Origin: Fidelibacterota bacterium
GTDB lineage: Bacteria > Fidelibacterota > UBA8477 > JABMPR01
Length of the DNA stretch: 64,000 nucleotides
Direction: 5' to 3'
NCBI GenBank assembly: GCA_016845065.1
Contig: JAERTG010000050.1
Coordinates: 1-64,000, forward strand
The position numbers and the translations under genes are program-made. Numbering within the stretch: the first letter of the stretch is position 1; every line of letters starts with the position of its first letter. Below, piece after piece: positions 54,705-64,000 of this stretch. The notes under the pieces were generated by a model. That model was not told where the DNA came from and searched no databases. It worked only from the letters and a program-made list of their open reading frames with translations.

Positions 54705-55696
54705 TAAATCAGAGCCTCACATAGTTTTTCAAACCCAATTAGGTTTTCCTTTGAACCCAAAGCAATCAATTTATCATCAGAATTCAGTTTATAATTTGGG
54801 TCTGGGTTAAAGTTTGCTTCACCGGTACGTTGCTCCACAGCCGTGATGATAATATCGTGATTTTTACGCACCTCTAAATCGATGATTGATTTCCCTTCAG
54901 CCTGTGAGTTGGCTTGAATTGTGATGGTTTCCATAACCAGGTCCAGATTACCGCGATTCATAATGAGTTCAATGAAATCAACAACTCCAGGTGCCATGGC
55001 TTGTCTGGCTAGTTTGGTCCCTGCAGCTTCGTAGGGGTTAATTACATTGTCTGCTCCAGCTCTAGTCATCTTCGGAATTGAGGAAGGAACCGTTGCCCGG
55101 GTTAGAATAAAAAGATCACTCTTCAAACTTCTAGCGGACAAGGTTAAAAACAGATTGTCCTGATCATCTTTCAAAACACCTATCAGCGTAGTGGCTTTTT
55201 CTATACCAGCATTCAACAAAATTTCGTCTTGAGTCGCATCACCTTCAATTAAAACAACATCATTCTGAACTAAGGTGGTGATTTTATCGATATCTTTTTC
55301 AATCACGACAAACCGTTTTCCGGCATTCTGAAGCTCTTTGGCAATGGCTTGTCCCATTCGACCATATCCACAAAGAATGTAGTGATCATCTAATCTCTTA
55401 ATTCGTTTCGCCATGCGAAACCTCCTGTAGCGTTTGAGATCTACTGCTTGCTGTGCGATGTGACCAGCAATAATGAAGAATAATCCAATTCCTGAAAACA
55501 TAATGAAGATTGTCCAGAGGTGACCCAGATCAGACATCTCCCAGACCTCCTGAAATCCAACCGTGGCAAGAGTAATGGCTGTCATATAAAAGGCATCAAA
55601 CCATCCGACATCTTCAATAACGACATAGCCAGTGGTCCCTAAAAGGATAATGGCCAGCATGCTCAGGATCAGTTGTTCTAATTTCGTTTCCAGCAT
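54704..55696 (-). CDS. RCK-gated potassium channel family protein with unusual filter
   Basis: 330 residues: a first helix at about 8-26, a pore loop, a second helix at about 62-82, then a cytosolic RCK/TrkA-N domain with the nucleotide fold HYILCGYGRMGQAIAKEL near 107-124 and a TrkA-C domain at about 245-330. The filter reads TLATVGFQE (residues 42-50). G47 and F48 match the start of the G-Y/F-G signature but Q49 replaces the second glycine. This may change ion selectivity. It is the first gene of the minus-strand run, coupled to the chaperone gene. Confidence 0.88.
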   Translation of the reverse strand: MLETKLEQLILSMLAIILLGTTGYVVIEDVGWFDAFYMTAITLATVGFQEVWEMSDLGHLWTIFIMFSGIGLFFIIAGHIAQQAVDLKRYRRFRMAKRIKRLDDHYILCGYGRMGQAIAKELQNAGKRFVVIEKDIDKITTLVQNDVVLIEGDATQDEILLNAGIEKATTLIGVLKDDQDNLFLTLSARSLKSDLFILTRATVPSSIPKMTRAGADNVINPYEAAGTKLARQAMAPGVVDFIELIMNRGNLDLVMETITIQANSQAEGKSIIDLEVRKNHDIIITAVEQRTGEANFNPDPNYKLNSDDKLIALGSKENLIGFEKLCEALI

Positions 55697-55873
55697 GCGT
55701 TATAATAGTTTTGGCAATGCCTGAAGGCTATCAAAAATAATGACTGAGATGGATACATTTAGTCCTGGAAATTCAGTTGAATACATACAACTCTCGGCCT
55801 TTCAGACCCACTGCTTTTGGATTACATTGTGAGCTGATGAGTACCGCACTGAACACAATTAATTACCCCATAA

Positions 55874-57184
<1,311 letters not shown>

Positions 57185-57191
57185 GAATCAA

Positions 57192-57557
57192 ATGGCAAAA
57201 AAACGGTCACCCTCAAAAACAAAGCGCTCCAATCGAAAATCTGGAGGTATATTCGAGAATAAAGTCGCATGGATATCAGCGGCTATCATCCTACTCATTC
57301 TAGTCCAAATTTTTGTGATGCGAGACGAGGGACTCTATAGCTTGCTCCGACTCAAGCAGGAGATTAAAGATATGGAATCACACATCACCCGCCTGGAAAT
57401 TGAAAAGGCCGAATTGGAGAGTGAGCGTGACCGTTTGTTAAATGACCCAGACTATCTTGAACGTATTGCCAGGGAAAGATTTCGTATGGCAAAACCTGGT
57501 GAAAAGGTCTTCCACGTTGTTACGGATATCAAGAAGGATGGAGTTAGTGAAAAATGA
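57192..57557 (+). CDS. FtsB/DivIC-family septum protein
   Basis: 121 residues. A lysine-rich cytosolic start, one membrane helix at about 29-43 (AAIILLILVQIFVM), then a coiled coil (LKQEIKDMESHITRLEIEK, AELESERDRLLND). The family end DPDYLERIARERFRMAKPGE follows. It acts with FtsL and FtsQ in cell division. The position directly after eno matches many genomes. Confidence 0.9.
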   Translation: MAKKRSPSKTKRSNRKSGGIFENKVAWISAAIILLILVQIFVMRDEGLYSLLRLKQEIKDMESHITRLEIEKAELESERDRLLNDPDYLERIARERFRMAKPGEKVFHVVTDIKKDGVSEK

Positions 57558-57612
57558 AAAATTCTTTCAGACGAGAACGATTTTCGATCATTCAATAAAG
57601 CCTGAGAATTGA

Positions 57613-59487
57613 TTGTTGATCTGGCACAATCATACTTCCCGACAGTGTACTCCAGGGGCTAAGCTTGGTGGGTCTGGTCAACCAACAAAGATTGAATTAA
57701 CTTCAAACTTCCTTCGCTTTAGATTAAAAAAAATAATAGCAATTACTTTTCTGGTAGTTTTATGCTCACACAGTCTGTATGCTGTAGGTCAGGATTCCCT
57801 AGCCTATATCTTCCGCCAGGATAATCTCTCAACCAACAACGATTTCAAACTCAATTATAGACAGAGTTTTTCAAATAGTGATCTTGATATAACTGATGTC
57901 CTGAAGTACAAAATATTTTCTTATGACAACAACCTGTCGGATGAAAAGCAATTCTCCATTGAGCACCGTTTGCGTAGCGATTATTCCTGGGGCAAAAACA
58001 GGAAAAAGAGTATCCGCATGGAGAGTGCTCAACACCAGGATCATCGGACAGGTCTGGCCTCAACCATAGACAACTGGGCACTGCTGGCAGGTCTGAAGTA
58101 CAATGATGACCTGTCCTTCTTTGTTGGGGGAAGATCAGTTGAACGCTATGGGATTGTTGACAATGGTTGGACCAGCGAATTAGATATTCATAAATCCTGG
58201 CATTCACCCATGCAACAATCTTTAATCATGGTAAACGGCTCCAGAGATCAACTGGATAAGCATTTGAATCACTCTCTCAATGCTCGAGGTGAATATGTTG
58301 TTCGTTTTAGTGATGTCTCCACCTTTCAGACTTCAATTCATAATGAATCACGTCTACAGGCATTTTATACCGACTCATTAGGAAGTTCCCAGTCCCGCAA
58401 CAATGAGAATTTGAACTGGCAAAATGTGTTTACTTATCATCTGAGAAAAAATCTCCACCTTTCACACCGCCTTGATTGGGGAGACCAACTGACAGAGATT
58501 AGTCGAGAGCGAGTTGATCAAAATTCCACTGTTAATTTGTCAAGTGAGGATAGAAAGCGATTCTCACTGTTAAATGAAACCTCACTGGAATTAAAAAATC
58601 CCAACTTCTCTACTTTAACAGCCTTCAAAATTGAGAATTCTCAAAACAAGTATTATGTTGATTATACTCAGGTCCTCTATCAACTAAAAGAATCTCTGCT
58701 GTGGCAAAACACTGGACTTGTGGACACTTTTATGTGGGTCTCATCGCTTTCAAGACTCGAGTATGACACACCAGATACCACCAATGATGATGACCGAGAT
58801 GAATGGCGTCTAAACACTGAATTTAGACTTCTTTGGGAGCCTTCACCATTTTACAGTCTCGAGTTCGGCACAAAGCTGGGGATGTTCCACCTCATTTACC
58901 TGTTCAATACACGCAGTTCTGAAAATCATTGGAACCGTAATCTGGTTTTTTGGTCAGTGGTTTCCTGGCGGAAACAGCAATGGACAGGAGATGGCCGAGC
59001 CCGGATACGAAGTAATTACTTTGACTACGACTACGACGATATATTTATCGAATTGGAACAACCATCACGTAGCTTCGTGCACAGATCTTTAGACCTCAGT
59101 AAAAAAATCAAATTCAATTTTGGTAGACGCTGGTCAATACATTCCAAGATCGCTTTTCGTTGGGAAGATGAGGGCAAATTAAAATGGGATTCCTTTATTC
59201 AACAGATCAATAGCAGTCGTGAGCAGTCCGAGTGGAGCACAGAATTTTTTTATAGCTATCGAGGTTGGGAAGGGTGGATTGGCTTCCTGACCCACAACAG
59301 GGTGATTGAATACGCTGCTGCGAACCGTGAAGATGCTCATTGGCATGGACAGGGACCCCTGATGGGTGTCAAATATCAACTAGCTAAACGCATTGACTTG
59401 CGTGGCGATGCGCGCTTTATCTCAGTGAAAGATGGGGATAGGGAGTATTTGCTTCCCAAAGTCTACTTAACTCTAGTATATCGTTAA
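57613..59487 (+). CDS. Outer-membrane beta-barrel protein of unknown function, start uncertain
   Basis: Up to 624 residues. The frame opens directly after a stop codon at 57610-57612 and has no ATG before the export signal. Only TTG codons at 57613 and 57616 are usable, giving about 38 residues ahead of a signal peptide (KKIIAITFLVVLCSHSLYA). The rest is rich in alternating aromatic and charged residues with long amphipathic strands (for example residues 220-600) and ends in an aromatic-terminated strand (VYLTLVYR), as barrels do. I recognise no family. It overlaps the converging DUF2164 gene by 4 bases. Confidence 0.65.
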   Translation: MLIWHNHTSRQCTPGAKLGGSGQPTKIELTSNFLRFRLKKIIAITFLVVLCSHSLYAVGQDSLAYIFRQDNLSTNNDFKLNYRQSFSNSDLDITDVLKYKIFSYDNNLSDEKQFSIEHRLRSDYSWGKNRKKSIRMESAQHQDHRTGLASTIDNWALLAGLKYNDDLSFFVGGRSVERYGIVDNGWTSELDIHKSWHSPMQQSLIMVNGSRDQLDKHLNHSLNARGEYVVRFSDVSTFQTSIHNESRLQAFYTDSLGSSQSRNNENLNWQNVFTYHLRKNLHLSHRLDWGDQLTEISRERVDQNSTVNLSSEDRKRFSLLNETSLELKNPNFSTLTAFKIENSQNKYYVDYTQVLYQLKESLLWQNTGLVDTFMWVSSLSRLEYDTPDTTNDDDRDEWRLNTEFRLLWEPSPFYSLEFGTKLGMFHLIYLFNTRSSENHWNRNLVFWSVVSWRKQQWTGDGRARIRSNYFDYDYDDIFIELEQPSRSFVHRSLDLSKKIKFNFGRRWSIHSKIAFRWEDEGKLKWDSFIQQINSSREQSEWSTEFFYSYRGWEGWIGFLTHNRVIEYAAANREDAHWHGQGPLMGVKYQLAKRIDLRGDARFISVKDGDREYLLPKVYLTLVYR

Positions 59488-59735
59488 GCAGAATCAGGTA
59501 GTGGCTTTTCTAGCTCATCGATGCGTTCAGTGAGCGTATCAAGATACCCGGTGAGATGTTTATGGACATCGCGGATTGCCTGATTATAATAGTGTGGCCC
59601 CATGTTTTCACTGAAAAAATCCAACAAGAATTCTGCTTCAAAATTACCTAATTCCTGATCCATTTCAGCTGCAAAATAAGCTTGAATCTGCTGGATGAGA
59701 TCGTCTTTCCTCTCTCTTGTAAACGTGGTAATCAT
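59484..59735 (-). CDS. DUF2164 family protein
   Basis: 83 residues, no export signal. The family pattern is clear: RKDDLIQQIQAYFAAEMDQE, LGNFEAEFLLDFF and MGPHYYNQAIRDVH. Function is unknown. It is an isolated minus-strand gene between two plus-strand outer-membrane protein genes, and its end overlaps the preceding gene by 4 bases. Confidence 0.88.
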   Translation of the reverse strand: MITTFTRERKDDLIQQIQAYFAAEMDQELGNFEAEFLLDFFSENMGPHYYNQAIRDVHKHLTGYLDTLTERIDELEKPLPDSA

Positions 59736-59837
59736 AGTCGGATATTCCTCATTGAAAGCTATTGCTACACAACCTTTATTGCATTAATATAGCCTACACT
59801 TTAAAAACAATCCTCAAAGTTAAAAGTTGGAAAAATT

Positions 59838-60653
59838 ATGATTCGCATCAAAAAAATGATGTGTGTTTTTGCTGTAGTAATTGCAGCCATTTCACACATA
59901 GCTCCCGTATTTGGAGCCTTCGAGTATGTTGGGTTAGGCTGGCCAGCTGCCACAGCAAATATCAGGGTTCTGGGACAACATCCACATCACTTTATTGTCA
60001 ATCCGGCATTAATGGGGAATAATCTTCAATCTCAAGTTAGTCTTTCGTATCAGAATCCTTTTCAGTCTCTCGATCTGCAAGCCGGTTCTGCGACCGCCTA
60101 TCAATCAACAAAACGCAGACCATCAATTCATACCCTGAACTACTTCGGTGATGAGCATTACTCTGAAATAATTTTTATCAATGGTTCCTCATGGAACATT
60201 GAAAAGGGGTTCACAGTTGGGTTGACATCGAATTATCACCGTTTAGGAATGAAGGGTTTTCAAAGTCAGCACGCGCTGACAATATCCCTGGGTACACATG
60301 CAGAACTATCAAATCGTATTCAGGTTGGTTCTGTGATTGAACATGCTTTTCAATGGGAGAAAGGCATGACTCTGCCTCAAAAATTTCATATAGGAGGGCA
60401 GTATGCTATTGGCGTGGCAACCATCTCCCTTGCCGTAGAGAAGGAATCTGCTTTGCCACTGGAAGCCTGCCTGGGACTGCTTATTGCGCCAGACTCGTTC
60501 TGGCAAATAGGTCTGGGTTACCGCGATTTAAGCGGGATGATGTCTGCAGGTTGGCGTATCCATATGCAAAGAATATCTCTTTACTACACTTGTGTCCTGC
60601 ACCCGTCCTTACCCGTATCGTATGGATTTGGAGTTGAGCTATTTTTACTATGA
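59838..60653 (+). CDS. PorV/UPF0164-like outer-membrane protein, function unknown
   Basis: 271 residues with a signal peptide ending PVFGAF. It then has HFIVNPALMGNN (similar in place and form to the WNPA motif of PorV-like proteins), followed by alternating strands to FGVELFLL at the end. It is shorter than the PorV copy at 2715 and lacks its GARSAALGGA opening. The stop overlaps the start of the next gene as ATGA (60650-60653), so the two are coupled. It probably forms a small barrel that works with that protein. Confidence 0.72.
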   Translation: MIRIKKMMCVFAVVIAAISHIAPVFGAFEYVGLGWPAATANIRVLGQHPHHFIVNPALMGNNLQSQVSLSYQNPFQSLDLQAGSATAYQSTKRRPSIHTLNYFGDEHYSEIIFINGSSWNIEKGFTVGLTSNYHRLGMKGFQSQHALTISLGTHAELSNRIQVGSVIEHAFQWEKGMTLPQKFHIGGQYAIGVATISLAVEKESALPLEACLGLLIAPDSFWQIGLGYRDLSGMMSAGWRIHMQRISLYYTCVLHPSLPVSYGFGVELFLL

Positions 60654-62398
60654 GGTACTTCATATTCGTCTTCATACTCACCACCATTGGATATGGTCAG
60701 ATAGATGCTATTCAGGGAAGCGACGAGCTGGAAGATCCCGATGAAACCCAATTTCTAGATCAGTTGCTGACCAGATTATTTCAGCCATTTCCCATAAGAA
60801 CTGCAGATTCTACTTCACTCATAGAACATGGTTATTCAAGGGAGGCGATAGAGAGTATAAAAAGGTGGCAAAAAGGGAGTATGACCCTCGAATCCCTGGG
60901 GCGGAAAATCCATGGAGACGATTTGATCTTGCTGAAACAGGACATGAGAACAGAATCCCAACAGCCACAAATTCATATACGACAACGATTACAATATTCT
61001 CATTCGCTTCGTGGTTGGCGTGTTCTGAACAAGGCCCGGCTATGGAACAAATGGGGATCAGTCAATGTCCTTGCAGAACAAGACCCGGGAGAGGATCAAT
61101 TAACTGATCACTCTGTATTGAGCTTAAGTAGTTCCTCAGTACCCGGGTTTGATCACCTTATTATCGGTGACTTTCATGTAAACTGGGGTGGTGGATTGAT
61201 TTTGAATCACCAAGGAGCACGCCGAAGTCTCAATCCGAAGTCACTCCTTCGCATGAAGCAATCAAGTATCAGACCTCACTATTCCAGCAGGGAGACCAAC
61301 TATTTTAGTGGGGTAGCAGGTAGCTTTGCCTATGACAGAATAAAAGGAACTGCCTTCATCTCAAGTCGCACCCTGAAAGGTTTGTCAACGAACAGTCAAT
61401 TCAAGGAAGATGCAGATGGCGTCCATCCTGCAGGCAAAACATTTGACTCGATTAAATCAAACGATTATGGATTGGCACTAGAGACAAACATCGGGGGAAC
61501 ACGATTTTTTGCAGCTACAATCTATCAACCCATGAAAAATTCAGGATCATCCTATGAGTTGGGATTTTCAAGGGATTTATTTAACTATCAGAAAATTCAA
61601 ATTTATTCGAATAGTCTTAATCTAAACAATCACAGGACGATAATAACCTGGGCATACTTCACACAATTATTTAAAGTCTCGATTCAGTATAGACTCTTCA
61701 ACTCAGACGAAGTCTTAGCCCCTGGCAACATTTCAGCTCTCCTTGGATCTTCCGCGTATAACGAAAAAGGCGTCTCTGCCAGAGCCCATCTCAGACCTAC
61801 ACGGAAATTGCATATCCGTTATTCTCTTGATACAGGTTACGCTGCAGAGCTAAGATCTGTAGCTGATTATAGGACCATCCAACGCCACAAATTCCAGATC
61901 ATACAGAAACTGGACAAGAGTCTAGTACAACTTGATATCAATATGAAAAACGAACGTCCTGGATTTAATGCTGATATCTGGGGGCGACAATTCTCCAATC
62001 TAAAGCTTTCTAAATATGCCATATCTTTGGTCCATAATTTTTCACGCAATTTCAGGTATCGAGTAAACTTGAAATCAGCTTTTTACAATGGCGAATCCGC
62101 TTTGCTGGTTCAGCAACGATTACAGGGAGAGAAGGACAGTTGGAAATGGTCAATTGGTTATGTTAGATTTTCTATCCCACACTACACCCTTAGACTAAGT
62201 GTATATGAAACCAGTGTTTCAGAAAGTTTTAGCTTTTATACTGCCTTTGATGATGGAGATAGATGGTTTCTTTATTTAAGGTATCAGACCCTCAATTGGT
62301 TTGAATTGGAAATGAAATTGATTCAAACTCAATCCTATATTGATGTAGTGAGCCCAAAACAACTTGCTATGAGCTTACAGATGTCCATTGTCTTATAA
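60650..62398 (+). CDS. Outer-membrane protein with N-terminal helix-hairpin-helix-like region and beta barrel
   Basis: 582 residues with a short signal (FIFVFILTTIGYG). Residues about 35-100 are helical with the spacing of helix-hairpin-helix motifs (STSLIEHGYSREAIESIKRW, SLGRKI). The rest is a predicted barrel with LIIGDFHVNWGGGLILN near 178 and aromatic-ended strands up to MSLQMSIVL. Similar layouts (exported hairpin region plus barrel) are found as conserved hypothetical proteins in Bacteroidetes. A link to DNA binding at the outer membrane is possible but unproven. It is coupled to the PorV-like gene upstream. Confidence 0.72.
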   Translation: MRYFIFVFILTTIGYGQIDAIQGSDELEDPDETQFLDQLLTRLFQPFPIRTADSTSLIEHGYSREAIESIKRWQKGSMTLESLGRKIHGDDLILLKQDMRTESQQPQIHIRQRLQYSHSLRGWRVLNKARLWNKWGSVNVLAEQDPGEDQLTDHSVLSLSSSSVPGFDHLIIGDFHVNWGGGLILNHQGARRSLNPKSLLRMKQSSIRPHYSSRETNYFSGVAGSFAYDRIKGTAFISSRTLKGLSTNSQFKEDADGVHPAGKTFDSIKSNDYGLALETNIGGTRFFAATIYQPMKNSGSSYELGFSRDLFNYQKIQIYSNSLNLNNHRTIITWAYFTQLFKVSIQYRLFNSDEVLAPGNISALLGSSAYNEKGVSARAHLRPTRKLHIRYSLDTGYAAELRSVADYRTIQRHKFQIIQKLDKSLVQLDINMKNERPGFNADIWGRQFSNLKLSKYAISLVHNFSRNFRYRVNLKSAFYNGESALLVQQRLQGEKDSWKWSIGYVRFSIPHYTLRLSVYETSVSESFSFYTAFDDGDRWFLYLRYQTLNWFELEMKLIQTQSYIDVVSPKQLAMSLQMSIVL

Positions 62399-62427
62399 TT
62401 CCCCTCCGACTATTTTCAACGCTAACT

Positions 62428-63960
62428 ATGAATCGTCAGCGATATATAATTTTCACACTCCTCTTGCTTTTTTCGATTACCTCTTTGCAGGCGAGGCGGA
62501 CTGAACTCATTCTTCAAAAGGCTGCAGATGAGAGATATGTTCCTGCTATTCCTGTCTATGTAATAAACCAGTATCAATATGTTTCTCTCCAGGATTTGTT
62601 GGATGCCTATAAAATTTCGGCTTTTTTAAATCCTGCTGTGAGGAAGTCGGTTTTTCGTATCGGTAGATTAAAATTTAAAGTTACCGCCTATAATCACTAC
62701 GTCATGGTTGAGGATAGAACGTTTCAAATGTCTCATTCGGTGATTTTCTTTGATGGTGAAACATACCTGCCCATGGATGATTTTGTCGGTATTTTAAAGA
62801 TGGTAGGGCTCGTTTCGGGGGTTACGATTTTGTCAGGAAGTGATGAAGATGACATGCAGGTTGAGCAAACTGCCGAACCTACGCAATACTCACCTTTTGA
62901 TATTGTTTCAGCCAATATTGAAGAGCGACAAAATGGCACGGTAATCAGGATTCGGACGGCAAATCGCTATGATGCCAAATCTGTAAAAGCATGGATAAAT
63001 CGTGAGGAGTGGCTGTATGTAACCTTGCCAGGTGCCAAGGTAAATAAGCCAATTCTTGATAAGACAGAGATTCCTAAAAATAGCAGCATCCGCAGGGTAA
63101 CAGCTGACCAACTTGATGGTACCTCGCAACTTACTTTTCGATTGCGAGGGACAGTAGAAGGTGTGGATGTTTTGCATCGTGACTCACCTCCAGAAATATT
63201 ACTTACAATCCGGAGACCATATGTGATTGATCAGTCACACTATCTGGAGAAAGAACGTCAGAAGTGGAAATTGGATAAAGTCGTACTAGATGCTGGCCAT
63301 GGGGGACACGACCCAGGGGCTCGCGGGAATGGCCTCAGAGAAAAAGAAATTACCCTGGATGTCGTCAAGCGATTGGGGAAGTTGATTGAGACTCGCACAG
63401 ATATTGAAGTTGTTTATACCCGGGATACCGATGTTTTTGTACCGCTCTGGGAACGCACAAAAATTGCCAATGAAGCAGGTGGCAAGGTTTTCTTGAGCAT
63501 TCACGTGAATGCAAATAAGAACAAAAAAGCTTCAGGATTTGAAACCTATTTGCTCCGGCCAGGAAAAACGGATGCGGCTGTGGCTGTTGCTGAGATGGAG
63601 AATGCTGTAATAAAACTTGAAAAAAATACAGATCAGTACGACAAGCTAAGTGCCGAGCAGCTTATTTTGGCTACCATGGCTCAAAGTTCTTTTATGCAAC
63701 AAAGTGAAACCCTTGCAGATCTGACCCAGAGAGAATTTGATAAAAAACTTGTGGGACAAAACAGAGGAGTAAAGCAAGCAGGTTTTATTGTACTCATTGG
63801 TGCTTCCATGCCCAATGTACTTATTGAGTTAGGATTTATTTCCAATAAAAATGATGCTCGCCGCTTGAAACAAGCCTCTTATAGACAGAAAGCCGCACAA
63901 GGGATATTTGATGCCCTGATGAAATACAAAACTCGACACGAGAAGTTATTATCACCTTGA
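62428..63960 (+). CDS. N-acetylmuramoyl-L-alanine amidase (Amidase_3) with stalk and AMIN-like domains
   Basis: Cleaves peptide side chains from peptidoglycan. It has 510 residues. The signal peptide is LLLLFSITSLQA. A copper-amine-oxidase-N-like domain lies at about 35-130 (YVSLQDLLDAYKI, GETYLPMDDFVGIL), an AMIN-like sheet at about 150-270, and the zinc-dependent catalytic domain from about 285. The first zinc histidine is H291 in LDAGHGGHDPGA, then LREKEITLD, LSIHVNANKNKKASGFETYL, and VLIELGFISN with the catalytic glutamate. It lies 30 bases after the barrel gene and directly overlaps murI. Confidence 0.93.
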   Translation: MNRQRYIIFTLLLLFSITSLQARRTELILQKAADERYVPAIPVYVINQYQYVSLQDLLDAYKISAFLNPAVRKSVFRIGRLKFKVTAYNHYVMVEDRTFQMSHSVIFFDGETYLPMDDFVGILKMVGLVSGVTILSGSDEDDMQVEQTAEPTQYSPFDIVSANIEERQNGTVIRIRTANRYDAKSVKAWINREEWLYVTLPGAKVNKPILDKTEIPKNSSIRRVTADQLDGTSQLTFRLRGTVEGVDVLHRDSPPEILLTIRRPYVIDQSHYLEKERQKWKLDKVVLDAGHGGHDPGARGNGLREKEITLDVVKRLGKLIETRTDIEVVYTRDTDVFVPLWERTKIANEAGGKVFLSIHVNANKNKKASGFETYLLRPGKTDAAVAVAEMENAVIKLEKNTDQYDKLSAEQLILATMAQSSFMQQSETLADLTQREFDKKLVGQNRGVKQAGFIVLIGASMPNVLIELGFISNKNDARRLKQASYRQKAAQGIFDALMKYKTRHEKLLSP

Positions 63961-64000
63961 AAGAATTAAGCGCAGAGCAAGCCATTGGTGTTTTTGACTC
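63957..64000 (+). CDS. murI: Glutamate racemase, first codons only
   Basis: A TTG start at 63957 overlaps the amidase stop (TTGA). It reads KELSAEQAIGVFDS and runs off the window. A-I-G-V-F-D-S is the conserved opening of MurI, which makes D-glutamate for peptidoglycan. The link to a cell-wall amidase supports the call, but only 14 codons are visible. Confidence 0.7.
   Translation, partial: MKELSAEQAIGVFD

Overview
The window is a 64 kb piece of a moderately AT-rich bacterial chromosome. Several signals place it in the FCB superphylum (Fibrobacteres-Chlorobi-Bacteroidetes and relatives). Five proteins end in the type IX secretion (T9SS) C-terminal sorting domain, four of them with a clear YPNPFNP-like motif. 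There are PorV/PorQ-like outer-membrane proteins, TonB-dependent receptors with a carboxypeptidase-regulatory-like N-terminal domain, DUF5916 and DUF2164 proteins, a reg_prop/Y_Y_Y regulator, and a roughly 1000-residue SecA with the long insertion usual in this group. The mixture of YPNPFNP sorting signals, no SusD, and butyryl/propionyl-CoA genes looks most like Marinimicrobia (Neomarinimicrobiota) or a neighbouring phylum such as Calditrichota or KSB1. That placement is inference. No rRNA, phage, insertion sequence or CRISPR array was seen. One tRNA (Leu, UAG) is present.

Layout. 1-9.1 kb: surface genes. A truncated TonB-dependent receptor has a perfect TGTGA-N6-TCACA palindrome upstream. 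The U32 tRNA-hydroxylation gene trhP follows, then a translationally coupled minus-strand operon (receptor, large secreted protein, PorV-like protein). 9.4-15.4 kb: plus-strand housekeeping and catabolism, with PhoH, thiolase, 3-hydroxyacyl-CoA dehydrogenase, acyl-CoA dehydrogenase, leucine dehydrogenase and NusB, closed by a strong terminator. 15.8-24.4 kb: minus-strand surface block of an exported amidotransferase-like protein, a giant three-unit beta-helix protein, and a membrane-spanning regulator with a propeller sensor and a LuxR-type DNA-binding end. 24.6-33.1 kb: secA, a cohesin-like secreted protein, tRNA-Leu, an exported VSGD-repeat protein and a DUF5916 outer-membrane protein.

33.3-37.2 kb: a sensor kinase with a stand-alone receiver, then metF with a probable leaderless promoter. 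37.2-45.1 kb (minus): birA, a methylmalonyl-CoA mutase large subunit without a B12 domain, a DjlA-like co-chaperone, biotin carrier and biotin carboxylase, ligA, a 64-residue basic protein and a thioredoxin-like protein. Together birA, the biotin carrier, the carboxylase and the mutase form a propionyl-CoA to succinyl-CoA module, although the carboxyltransferase and the B12 subunit are not in the window. 45.3-47.8 kb: a GH13 enzyme and YjbQ. 47.8-55.7 kb (minus): a compact run of RCK potassium channel, parvulin-type chaperone, YchF, MOSC protein, secreted AGE-family protein, alpha/beta hydrolase and SGNH hydrolase. 55.9-64 kb (plus): enolase, FtsB-like protein, three outer-membrane proteins of unknown function, a cell-wall amidase and the first codons of murI.

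Candidates for something undescribed: the exported VSGD-repeat solenoid next to a DUF5916 barrel (29.7-33.1 kb); the membrane regulator upstream of the beta-helix and exported amidotransferase-like pair (15.9-24.4 kb); the coupled receptor, cargo and PorV-like operon (2.7-9.1 kb); and the coupled PorV-like and helix-hairpin-helix barrel pair (59.8-62.4 kb).
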